This document shows positions 10,825 to 23,214 of a stretch of DNA of 64,000 nucleotides, one piece after another (positions within the stretch are counted from its first letter, which is position 1; every line of letters starts with the position of its first letter). The notes beneath the pieces are model-generated. The model saw only the letters and a program-made list of their open reading frames with translations. It had not been told where the DNA came from and ran no database searches. The position numbers and the translations under genes were made by a program. Origin of the DNA: Ectobius pallidus (taxonomy: Eukaryota; Arthropoda; Insecta; Blattodea; Ectobiidae); assembly GCA_964059195.1 (NCBI GenBank), contig CAXKWD010000015.1, positions 310,001 through 374,000 of the forward strand, read 5' to 3'.

Positions 10825-13800
10825 ATGACATTGCTAGGCAACAGTTTCGTATTTGGAGATGGCATTGCTAAGCTACAGTTTCTTGTTCAAGATGTCAATG
10901 CTAAGCAACAGTCAGGTGTTTTAAAAACATCATTGCTAAGAAACAGTTTCCGGTTTAGACTGGCATCGCTAGGCAACACTTTTGTGATAGAAAAATCTAA
11001 TTGTTAGGCAGCCAAATTGTCTTTAAAAGTTATATTGCTAGGAAAAGTTACGACTTTGAAAAATGCATTGAAAGGTAAAGGTTTTGTGTCAGAAATTGAC
11101 ATATCTCCGCAACAGTATCTTTTTTTAAAAGCTTTTAATAGGTAGCAATATTATGACTAAAAATGACATTGCTAAGCAACAGATCTTTTTGATGACATTG
11201 CTAGGCAACAGTTTCCGGTTTAGACTGGCATGGCTAGGCAAACCTTTCGTGATAGAAAAATTACATTGTTAGGCAGCCAAATAGTATTTAAAAATTACAT
11301 TGCTAGGAAAAAGTTTCGTCTTTGAATAATGCATTGAAATGTAAAAGTTTGGTGTCTGAAATTGACATTGCTACGCAACAGGATATATTTTAAAAGTTTA
11401 TAATAGGTAGCAATATTGTGTTTATAAATGACATTGCTAAGAAAAGTTATTTTTTATGACATTGCTAGGCAACAGTTTCCGGTTTAAAATGGCATTGCTA
11501 GGCAACACTTTCGTGTTAAAACTCATTGCTAGGCAACAGTATTCTTTCTGTTCAAGCAAAATTTACAACCCATGTTTTGCCATTAGCATTTCACCGATAT
11601 TTTCAGTGTATGTATTGATCATTGAGGGATTAAAAACTATTCCTTATAGATGACATTGCTAGGCAACAGTTTCATATTTGGAGATGGCATTGCTAAGCTA
11701 CAGTTTCTTGTTCAAAATGTCAATGCTAAGCAACAGTCAGGTGTTTTAAAAACTTCATTGCTAAGCAACAGTTTCCGGTTTAGACTGGCATCGCTAGGCA
11801 ACACTTTTGTGATAGAGAAAATTTAATTGTTGGCAGCCAAATTGTCTTTAAAAGTTACATTGCTAGGAAAAGTTACGACTTTGAAAAATGCATTGAAAGG
11901 TAAAGGTTTTTTGTCCGAAATTGACATTGCTACGCAACAGTATCTTTTTTTAAAAGCTTTTAATAGGTAGCAATATTATGTTTAAGAATGACATTGCTAA
12001 GCAACATATCTTTTTGATGACTTTGCTAGGCAACAGTTTCCGGTTTAGACTGGCATGGCTAGGCAAAACTTTCGTGATAGAAAAATTACATTGTTAGGCA
12101 GCCAAATTGTATTTAAAAATTACATTGCTATTAAAAAGTTTCACTTTGAAAAATGCATTGAAATGTAAAAGTTTTGTGTCTGAAATTGACATTGCTACGC
12201 AACAGTATATTTTTTTAAAAGTTTATAATAGGTAGCAATATTGTGTTTAAAAATGACATTGCTAAGCAACAGTTCTTTTTGACGACATTGCTAGGCAACA
12301 GTTCCCGGTTTAAAATGGCATTGCTAGGCAACACTTTCGTGTTTTAAAACTCATTGCTAGGCAACAGTATTCTTTCTGTTCAAGCAAAATTTACAACCCA
12401 TGTTTTGCCATTAGCATTTCACCGATATTTTGAGTGTATGTATTGATCATTGAGGGATTAAAAACTATTCCTTATAGATGACATTGCTAGGCAACAGTTT
12501 CGTATTTGGAGATGGCATTGCTAAGCTACAGTTTCTTGTTCAAGATGTCAATGCTAAGCAACAGTCAGGTGTTTTAAAAACATCATTGCTAAGCAACAGT
12601 TTCCGGTTTAGACTGTCATCGCTAGGCAACACTTTTGTGATAGAAAAATCTAATTGTTAGGCAGCCAAATTGTCTTTAAAAGTTACATTGCTAGGAAAAG
12701 TTACGACTTTGAAAAATGCATTGAAAGGTAAAGGTTTTGTGTCAGAAATTGACATATCTCCGCAACAGTATCTTTTTTTAAAAGCTTTTAATAGGTAGCA
12801 ATATTATGATTAAAAATGACATTGCTAAGCAACAGATCTTTTTGATGACATTGCTAGGCAACAGTTTCCGGTTTAGACTGGCATGGCTAGGCAAAACTTT
12901 CGTGATAGAAAAATTACATTGTTAGGCAGCCAAATAGTATTTAAAAATTACATTGCTAGGAAAAAGTTTCGTCTTTGAATAATGCATTGAAATGTAAAAG
13001 TTTGGTGTCTGAAATTGACATAGCTACGCAACAGTATATATTTTAAAAGTTTATAATAGGTAGCAATATTGTGTTTATAAATGACATTGCTAAGAAAAGT
13101 TATTTTATATGACATTGCTAGGCAACAGTTTCCGGTTTAAAATGGCATTGCTAGGCAACACTTTCGTGTTAAAACTCATTGCTAGGCAACAGTATTCTTT
13201 CTATTCAAGCAAAATTTACAACCCATGTTTTGCCATTAGCATTTCACCGATATTTTCATTGTATGTATTGATCATTGAGGGATTAAAAACTATTCCTTAT
13301 AGATGACATTCCTAGGCAACAGTTTCGTATTTGGAGATGGCATTGCTATGCTACAGTTTCTTGTTCAAAATGTCAATGCTAAGCAACAGTCAGGTGTTTT
13401 AAAAACTTCATTGCTAAGCAACAGTTTCCGGTTTAGACTGGCATCGCTAGGCAACACTTTTGTGATAGAAAAATCTAATTGTTAGGCAGCCAAATTGTCT
13501 TTAAAAGTTACATTGCTAGGAAAAGTTACGACTTTGAAAAATGCATTGAAAGGTAAAGGTTTTGTGTCAGAAATATACATTGCTCCGCAACAGTATCTTT
13601 TTTTAGAAGCTTTTAATAGGTAGCAATATTATGTTTAAAAATGACATTGCTAAGCAACAGATCTTTTTGATAACATTGCTAGGCAACAGTTTCCGGTTTA
13701 GACTGTCATGGCTAGGCAAAACTTTCGTGATAGAAAAATTACATTGTTAGGCAGCCAAATTGTATTTAAAAATTACATTGCTAGGAAAAAGTTTCTCTTT

Positions 13801-15782
13801 GAAAAATGCATTGAAATGTAAAAGTTTTGTGTCTGAAATTGACATTGCTACGCAACAGTATATTTTTATAAAAGTTTATAATAGGTAGCAATATTGTGTT
13901 TAAAAATGACATTGCTAAGCAACAGTTCTTTTTGACGACATTGCTAGGCAACAGTTCCCGGTTTAAAATGGCATTGCTAGGCAACACTTTCGTGTTTTAA
14001 AACTCATTGCTAGGCAACAGTATTCTTTCTATTCAAGCAAAATTTACAACCCATGTTTTGCCATTAGCATTTCACCGATATTTTCATTGTATGTATTGAT
14101 CATTGAGGGATTAAAATCTATTCCCTATAGATGACATTGCTAGGCAACAGTTTCGTATTTGGAGATGGCATTGCTAAGCTACAGTTCCTTGTTCAAAATG
14201 TCAATGCTAAGCAACAGTCAGGTGTTTTAAAAACTTCATTGCTAAGCAACAGTTTCCGGTTTAGACTGGCATCGCTAGGCAACACTTTTGTGATAGAAAA
14301 ATCTAATTGTTAGGCAGCCAAATTGTCTTTAAAAGTTACATTGCTACGAAAAGTTACGACTTTGAAAAATGCATTGAAAGGTAAAGGTTTTGTGTCAGAA
14401 ATTGACATTGCTCCGCAACAGTATCTTTTTTTAAAAGCTTCTAATAGGTAGCAATATTGTGTTTAAAAATGACATTGCTAAGCAACAGTTCTTTTTGACG
14501 ACATTGCTAGGCAACAGTTTCCGGTTTAGACTGGCATGGCTAGGCAAAACTTTCGTGATAGAAAAATTACATTGTTAGGCAGACAAATAGTATTTAAAAA
14601 TTACATTGCTAGGAAAACGTTTCGTCTTCGAATAAAGCATTGAAATGTAAACGTTTTGTGTCTGAAATTGACATAGCTACGCAACAGTATATATTTTAAA
14701 AGTTTATAATAGGTAGCAATATTGTGTTTATAAATGACATTGCTAAGAAAAGTTATTTTTTATGACATTGCTAGGCAACAGTTTCCGGTTTAAAATGGCA
14801 TTGCTAGGCAACACTTTCGTGTTTTAAAACTCATTGCTAGGCAACAGTATTCTTTCTGTTCAAGCAAAATTTACAACCCATGTTTTGCCATTAGCATTTC
14901 ACCGATATTTTCATTGTATGTATTGATCATTGAGGGATTAAAAACTATTCCTTATAGATGACATTGCTAGGCAACAGTTTCGTATTTGGAGATGGCATTG
15001 CTAAGCTACAGTTTCTTGTTCAAGATGTCAATGCTAAGCAACAGTCAGGTGTTTTAAAAACATCATTGCTAAGCAACAGTTTCCGGTTTAGACTGGCATC
15101 GCTAGGCAACACTTTTGTGATAGAAAAATCTAATTGTTAGGCAGCCAAATTGTCTTTAAAAGTTACATTGCTAGGAAAAGTTACGACTTTGAAAAATGCA
15201 TTGAAAGGTAAAGGTTTTGTGTCAGAAATTGACATATCTCCGCAACAGTATCTTTTTTTAAAAGCTTTTAATAGGTAGCAATATTATGATTAAAAATGAC
15301 ATTGCTAAGCAACAGATCTTTTTGATGACATTGCTAGGCAACAGTTTCCGGTTTAGACTGGCATGGCTAGGCAAAACTTTCCTGATAGAAAAATTACATT
15401 GTTAGGCAGCCAAATAGTATTTAAAAATTACATTGCTAGGAAAAAGTTTCGTCTTTGAATAATGCATTGAAATGTAAAAGTTTGGTGTCTGAAATTGACA
15501 TAGCTACGCAACAGTATATATTTTAAAAGTTTATAATAGGTAGCAATACTGTGTTTATAAATGACATTGCTAAGAAAAGTTATTTTTTATGACATTGCTA
15601 GGCAACAGTTTCCGGTTTAAAATGGCATTGCTAGGCAACACTTTCGTGTTAAAACTCATTGCTAGGCAACAGTATTCTTTCTATTCAAGCAAAATTTACA
15701 ACCCATGTTTTGCCATTAGCATTTCACCGATATTTTCATTGTATGTATTGATCATTGAGGGATTAAAAACTATTCCTTATAG
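10825..15782. repeat. First copy of a segment duplicated at ~7.43 kb (monomers 14-19)
   Basis: Monomer 14 (A) has AAACCTTTCG and CAACAGGATAT. Monomer 15 (B-like) has TTGCTATTAAAAAG and a frame-shifting GATAGAGAAAATTT. Monomer 16 (A) has TTTTATATGAC. Monomer 17 (13303) has GCTATGCTACAG, AAATATACATTGC, GATAACATTGC and GACTGTCATGG. Monomer 18 (14131) is the first R type, with GTTCCTTGTTC, AGCTTCTAATAGG and GGCAGACAAATAG. Monomer 19 is A. Each is mirrored by monomers 23-28. Confidence 0.87.
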
Positions 15783-18258
15783 ATGACATTCCTAGGCAAC
15801 TGTTTCGTATTTGGAGATGGCATTGCTAAGCTACAGTTTCTTGTTCAAAATGTCAATGCTAAGCAACAGTCAGGTGTTTTAAAAACTTCATTGCTAAGCA
15901 ACAGTTTCCGGTTTAGACTGGCATCGCTAGGCAACACTTTTGTGATAGAAAAATTTAATTGTTGGCAGCCAAATTGTCTTTAAAAGTTACATTGCTAGGA
16001 AAAGTTACGACTTTGAAAAATGCATTGAAAGGTAAAGGTTTTTTGTCCGAAATTGACATTGCTACGCAACAGTATTTTTTTTAAAAGCTTTTAATAGGTA
16101 GCAATATTATGTTTAAGAATGACATTGCTAAGCAACAGATCTTTTTGATGACTTTGCTAGGCAACAGTTTCCGGTTTAGACTGGCATGGCTAGGCAAAAC
16201 TTTCGTGATAGAAAAATTACATTGTTAGGCAGCCAAATTGTATTTAAAAATTACATTCCTAGGAAAAAGTTTCACTTTGAAAAATGCATTGAAATGTAAA
16301 AGTTTTGTGTCTGAAATTGACATTGCTACGCAACAGTATATTTTTTTAAAAGTTTATAATAGGTAGCAATATTGTGTTTAAAAATGGCATTGCTAAGCAA
16401 CAGTTCTTTTTGACGACATTGCTAGGCAACAGTTCCCGGTTTAAAATGGCATTGCTAGGCAACACTTTCGTGTTTTAAAACTCATTGCTAGGCAACAGTA
16501 TTCTTTCTGTTCAAGCAAAATTTACAACCCATGTTTTGCCATTAGCATTTCACCGATATTTTCATTGTATGTATTGATCATTGAGGGATTAAAAACTATT
16601 CCTTATAGATGACATTGCTAGGCAACAGTTTCGTATTTGGAGATGGCATTGCTAAGCTACAGTTTCTTGTTCAAGATGTCAATGCTAAGCAACAGTCAGG
16701 TGTTTTAAAAACATCATTGCTAAGCAACAGTTTCCGGTTTAGACTGGCATCGCTAGGCAACACTTTTGTGATAGAAAGATCTAATTGTTAGGCAGCCAAA
16801 TTGTCTTTAAAAGTTACATTGCTAGGAAAAGTTACGACTTTGAAAAATGCATTGAAAGGTAAAGGTTTTGTGTCAGAAATTGACATATCTCCGCAACAGT
16901 ATCTTTTTTTAAAAGCTTTTAATAGGTAGCAATATTATGATTAAAAATGACATTGCTAAGCAACAGATCTTTTTGATGACATTGCTAGGCAACAGTTTCC
17001 GGTTTAGACTGGCATGGCTAGGCAAAACTTTCGTGATAGAAAAATTACATTGTTAGGCAGCCAAATAGTATTTAAAAATTACATTGCTAGGAAAAAGTTT
17101 CGTCTTTGAATAATGCATTGAAATGTAAAAGTTTGGTGTCTGAAATTGACATAGCTACGCAACAGTATATATTTTAAAAGTTTATAATAGGTAGCAATAT
17201 TGTGTTTATAAATGACATTGCTAAGAAAAGTTATTTTTTATGACATTGCTAGGCAACAGTTTCCGGTTTAAAATGGCATTGCTAGGCAACACTTTCGTGT
17301 TAAAACTCATTGCTAGGCAACAGTATTCTTTCTATTCAAGCAAAATTTACAACCCATGTTTTGCCATTAGCATTTCACCGATATTTTCATTGTATGTATT
17401 GATCATTGAGGGATTAAAAACTATTCCTTATAGATGACATTGCTAGGCAACAGTTTCGTATTTGGAGATGGCATTGCCAAGCTACAGTTTCTTGTTCAAA
17501 ATGTCAATGCTAAGCAACAGTCAGGTGTTTTAAAAACTTCATTGCTAAGCAACAGTTTCCGGTTTAGACTGGCATCGCTAGGTAACACTTTTGTGATAGA
17601 AAAATTTAATTGTTGGCAGCCAAATTGTCTTTAAAAGTTACATTGCTAGGAAAAGTTACGACTTTGAAAAATGCATTGAAAGGTAAAGGTTTTTTGTCCG
17701 AAATTGACATTGCTACGCAACAGTATTTTTTTTAAAAGCTTTTAATAGGTAGCAATATTATGTTTAAGAATGACATTGCTAAGCAACAGATCTTTTTGAT
17801 GACTTTGCTAGGCAACAGTTTCCGGTTTAGACTGGCATGGCTAGGCAAAACTTTCGTGATAGAAAAATTACATTGTTAGGCAGCCAAATTGTATTTAAAA
17901 ATTACATTCCTAGGAAAAAGTTTCACTTTGAAAAATGCATTGAAATGTAAAAGTTTTGTGTCTGAAATTGACATTGCTACGCAACAGTATATTTTTTTAA
18001 AAGTTTATAATAGGTAGCAATATTGTGTTTAAAAATGGCATTGCTAAGCAACAGTTCTTTTTGACGACATTGCTAGGCAACAGTTCCCGGTTTAAAATGG
18101 CATTGCAGGCAACACTTTCGTGTTTTAAAACTCATTGCTAGGCAACAGTATTCTTTCTGTTCAAGCAAAATTTACAACCCATGTTTTGCCATTAGCATTT
18201 CACCGATATTTTCATTGTATGTATTGATCATTGAGGGATTAAAAACTATTCCTTATAG
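15783..18258. repeat. Array block, monomers 20-22
   Basis: Order B, A, B, continuing the 1650-bp dimer from monomer 19. Monomer 20 begins ATTCCTAGGCAACTG, the head later seen in family T, but has a B tail. Monomer 21 has a private GAAAGATCTAATTG. Monomer 22 has GCATTGCCAAGC and a 2-base loss giving CATTGCAGGCAAC near 18103. Confidence 0.87.
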
Positions 18259-21200
18259 ATGACATTGCTAGGCAACAGTTTCGTATTTGGAGATGGCATT
18301 GCTAAGCTACAGTTTCTTGTTCAAGATGTCAATGCTAAGCAACAGTCAGGTGTTTTAAAAACATCATTGCTAAGCAACAGTTTCCGGTTTAGACTGGCAT
18401 CGCTAGGCAAAACTTTTGTGATAGAAAAATCTAATTGTTAGGCAGCCAAATTGTCTTTAAAAGTTACATTGCTAGGAAAAGTTACGACTTTGAAAAATGC
18501 ATTGAAAGGTAAAGGTTTTGTGTCAGAAATTGACATATCTCCGCAACAGTATCTTTTTTTAAAAGCTTTTAATAGGTAGCAATATTATGATTAAAAATGA
18601 CATTGCTAAGCAACAGATCTTTTTGATGACATTGCTAGGCAACAGTTTCCGGTTTAGACTGGCATGGCTAGGCAAACCTTTCGTGATAGAAAAATTACAT
18701 TGTTAGGCAGCCAAATAGTATTTAAAAATTACATTGCTAGGAAAAAGTTTCGTCTTTGAATAATGCATTGAAATGTAAAAGTTTGGTGTCTGAAATTGAC
18801 ATTGCTACGCAACAGGATATATTTTAAAAGTTTATAATAGGTAGCAATATTGTGTTTATAAATGACATTGCTAAGAAAAGTTATTTTTTATGACATTGCT
18901 AGGCAACAGTTTCCGGTTTAAAATGGCATTGCTAGGCAACACTTTCGTGTTAAAACTCATTGCTAGGCAACAGTATTCTTTCTATTCAAGCAAAATTTAC
19001 AACCCATGTTTTGCCATTAGCATTTCACCGATATTTTCATTGTATGTATTGATCATGGAGGGATTAAAAACTATTCCTTATAGATGACATTGCTAGGCAA
19101 CAGTTTCGTATTTGGAGATGGCATTGCTAAGCTACAGTTTCTTGTTCAAAATGTCAATGCTAAGCAACAGTCAGGTGTTTTAAAAACTTCATTGCTAAGC
19201 AACAGTTTCCGGTTTAGACTGGCATCGCTAGGCAACACTTTTGTGATAGAAAAAATTTAATTGTTGGCAGCCAAATTGTCTTTAAAAGTTACATTGCTAG
19301 GAAAAGTTACGACTTTGAAAAATGCATTGAAAGGTAAAGGTTTTTTGTCCGAAATTGACATTGCTACGCATCTATCTTTTTTAAAAGCTTTTAATAGGTA
19401 GCAATATTATGTTTAAGAATGACATTGCTAACCAACAGATCTTTTTGATGACTTTTCTAGGCAACAGTTTCCGGTTTAGACTGGCATGGCTAGGCAAAAC
19501 TTTCGTGATAGAAAAATTACATTGTTAGGCAGCCAAATTGTATTTAAAAATTACATTGCTATTAAAAAGTTTCACTTTGAAAAATGCATTGAAATGTAAA
19601 AGTTTTGTGTCTGAAATTGACATTGCTACGCAACAGTATATTTTTTTAAAAGTTTATAATAGGTAGCAATATTGTGTTTAAAAATGACATTGCTAAGCAA
19701 CAGTTCTTTTTGACGACATTGCTAGGCAACAGTTCCCGGTTTAAAATGGCATTGCTAGGCAACACTTTCGTGTTTTAAAACTCATTGCTAGGCAACAGTA
19801 TTCTTTCTGTTCAAGCAAAATTTACAACCCATGTTTTGCCATTAGCATTTCACCGATATTTTCAGTGTATGTATTGATCATTGAGGGATTAAAAACTATT
19901 CCTTATAGATGACATTGCTAGGCAACAGTTTCGTATTTGGAGATGGCATTGCTAAGCTACAGTTTCTTGTTCAAGATGTCAATGCTAAGCAACAGTCAGG
20001 TGTTTTAAAAACATCATTGCTAAGCAACAGTTTCCGGTTTAGACTGGCATCGCGAGGCAACACTTTTGTGATAGAAAAATCTAATTGTTAGGCAGCCAAA
20101 TTGTCTTTAAAAGTTACATTGCTAGGAAAAGTTACGACTTTGAAAAATGCATTGAAAGGTAAAGGTTTTGTGTCAGAAATTGACATATCTCCGCAACAGT
20201 ATCTTTTTTTAAAAGCTTTTAATAGGTAGCAATATTATGATTCAAAATGACATTGCTAAGCAACAGATCTTTTTGATGACATTGCTAGGCAACAGTTTCC
20301 GGTTTAGACTGGCATGGCTAGGCAAAACTTTCGTGATGGAAAAATTACATTGTTAGGCAGCCAAATAGTATTTAAAAATTACATTGCTAGGAAAAAGTTT
20401 CGTCTTTGAATAATGCATTGAAATGTAAAAGTTTGGTGTCTGAAATTGACATAGCTACGCAACAGTATATATTTTAAAAGTTTATAATAGGTAGCAATAT
20501 TGTGTTTATAAATGACATTGCTAAGAAAAGTTATTTTATATGACATTGCTAGGCAACAGTTTCCGGTTTAAAATGGCATTGCTAGGCAACACTTTCGTGT
20601 TAAAACTCATTGCTAGGCAACAGTATTCTTTCTATTCAAGCAAAATTTACAACCCATGTTTTGCCATTAGCATTTCACCGATATTTTCATTGTATGTATT
20701 GATGATTGAGGGATTAAAAACTATTCCTTATAGATGACGTTCCTAGGCAACAGTTTCGTATTTGGAGATGGCATTGCTATGCTACTGTTTCTTGTTCAAA
20801 ATGTCAATGCTAAGCAACAGTCAGGTGTTTTAAAAACTTCATTGCTAAGCAACAGTTTCCGGTTTAGACTGGCATCGCTAGGCAACACTTTTGTGATAGA
20901 AAAATTTAATTGTTGGCAGCCAAATTGTCCTTAAAAGTTACATTGCTAGGAAAAGTTACGACTTTGAAAAATGCATTGAAAGGTAAAGGTTTTTTGACCG
21001 AAATTGACATTGCTACGCAACAGTATCTTTTTTTAAAAGCTTTTAATAGGTAGCAATATTATGTTTAAGAATGACATTGCTAAGCAACAGATCTTTTTGA
21101 TGACTTTGCTAGGCAACAGTTTCCGGTTTAGACTGGCATGGCTAGGCAAAACTTTCGTGATAGAAAAATTACATTGTTAGGCAGCCAAATTGTATTTAAA

Positions 21201-23214
21201 AGTTACATTGCTAGGAAAAGTTACGACTTTGAATAATGCATTGAAATGTAAAAGTTTTGTGTCTGAAATTGACATTGCTACGCAACAGTATATTTTTATA
21301 AAAGTTTATAATAGGTAGCAATATTGTGTTTAAAAATGACATTGCTAAGCAACAGTTCTTTTTGACGACATTGCTAGGCAACAGTTCCCGGTTTAAAATG
21401 GCATTGCTAGGCAACACTTTCGTGTTTTAAAACTCATTGCTAGGCAACAGTATTCTTTCTATTCAAGCAAAATTTACAACCCATGTTTTGCCATTAGCAT
21501 TTCACCGATATTTTCATTGTATGTATTGATCATTGAGGGATTAAAAACTATTCCCTATAGATGACATTGCTAGGCAACAGTTTCGTATTTGGAGATGGCA
21601 TTGCTAAGCTACAGTTCCTTGTTCAAAATGTCAATGCTAAGCAACAGTCAGGTGTTTTAAAAACTTCATTGCTAAGCAACAGTTTCCGGTTTAGACTGGC
21701 ATCGCTAGGCAACACTTTTGTGATAGAAAAATCTAATTGTTAGGCAGCCAAATTGTCTTTAAAAGTTACATTGCTAGGAAAAGTTACGACTTTGAAAAAT
21801 GCATTGAAAGGTAAAGGTTTTGTGTCAGAAATTGACATTGCTCCGCAACAGTATCTTTTTTTAAAAGCTTCTAATAGGTAGCAATATTGTGTTTAAAAAT
21901 GACATTGCTAAGCAACAGTTCTTTTTGACGACATTGCTAGGCAACAGTTTCCGGTTTAGACTGGCATGGCTAGGCAAAACTTTCGTGATAGAAAAATTAC
22001 ATTGTTAGGCAGACAAATAGTATTTAAAAATTACATTGCTAGGAAAACGTTTCGTCTTCGAATAAAGCATTGAAATGTAAACGTTTTGTGTCTGAAATTG
22101 ACATAGCTACGCAACAGTATATATTTTAAAAGTTTATAATAGGTAGCAATATTGTGTTTATAAATGACATTGCTAAGAAAAGTTATTTTTTATGACATTG
22201 CTAGGCAACAGTTTCCGGTTTAAAATGGCATTGCTAGGCAACACTTTCGTGTTTTAAAACTCATTGCTAGGCAACAGTATTCTTTCTGTTCAAGCAAAAT
22301 TTACAACCCATGTTTTGCCATTAGCATTTCACCGATATTTTCATTGTATGTATTGATCATTGAGGGATTAAAAACTATTCCTTATAGATGACATTGCTAG
22401 GCAACAGTTTCGTATTTGGAGATGGCATTGCTAAGCTACAGTTTCTTGTTCAAGATGTCAATGCTAAGCAACAGTCAGGTGTTTTAAAAACATCATTGCT
22501 AAGCAACAGTTTCCGGTTTAGACTGGCATCGCTAGGCAACACTTTTGTGATAGAAAAATCTAATTGTTAGGCAGCCAAATTGTCTTTAAAAGTTACATTG
22601 CTAGGAAAAGTTACGACTTTGAAAAATGCATTGAAAGGTAAAGGTTTTGTGTCAGAAATTGACATATCTCCGCAACAGTATCTTTTTTTAAAAGCTTTTA
22701 ATAGGTAGCAATATTATGATTAAAAATGACATTGCTAAGCAACAGATCTTTTTGATGAGATTGCTAGGCAACAGTTTCCGGTTTAGACTGGCATGGCTAG
22801 GCAAAACTTTCGTGATAGAAAAATTACATTGTTAGGCAGCCAAATAGTATTTAAAAATTACATTGCTAGGATAAAGTTTCGTCTTTGAATAATGCATTGA
22901 AATGTAAAAGTTTGGTGTCTGAAATTGACATAGCTACGCAACAGTATATATTTTAAAAGTTTATAATAGGTAGCAATATTGTGTTTATAAATGACATTGC
23001 TAAGAAAAGTTATTTTTTATGACATTGCTAGGCAACAGTTTCCGGTTTAAAATGGCATTGCTAGGCAACACTTTCGTGTTTTAAAACTCATTGCTAGGCA
23101 ACAGTATTCTTTCTGTTCAAGCAAAATTTACAACCCATGTTTTGCCATTAGCATTTCACCGATATTTTCAGTGTATGTATTGATCATTGAGGGATTAAAA
23201 ACTATTCCTTATAG
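18259..23214. repeat. Second copy of the ~7.43-kb-offset segment (monomers 23-28)
   Basis: Starts 18259, 19084, 19909, 20734, 21561 and 22388 lie 7430-7434 bp after those of monomers 14-19. Monomer 23 repeats AAACCTTTCG and CAACAGGATAT. Monomer 24 repeats TTGCTATTAAAAAG and has a short loss giving GCTACGCATCTATC near 19371. Monomer 25 is the first P type (CGCGAGGCAAC, GATTCAAAATG), 26 the first Q type (GACGTTCCTAGG, GCTATGCTACTG), 27 R, and 28 S with GATGAGATTGC. Confidence 0.87.
21202..21230. repeat. Sub-repeat I sequence inside sub-repeat II (Q family)
   Basis: At this point in sub-repeat II other monomers read AATTACATTGCTAGG then AAAAAGTTTC. Monomer 26 instead reads AGTTACATTGCTAGG then AAAAGTTACGACTTTG, which belongs to the equivalent place of sub-repeat I. 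The same patch is present in Q monomers at about 24508, 29464, 34421 and 55068, so it arose once and was spread with the HOR. Sub-repeat II-type sequence resumes at GAATAATGCATTGAAATG. Confidence 0.75.

Noticed and set aside
13781..13987. 68-codon minus-strand frames in Q and related monomers (also 21211, 24517, 29473, 34430, 55077, 55897)
   Set aside because: They are reverse-strand readings of sub-repeats II and III, present only where a conversion patch or substitution happens to remove a stop. No independent coding signal.
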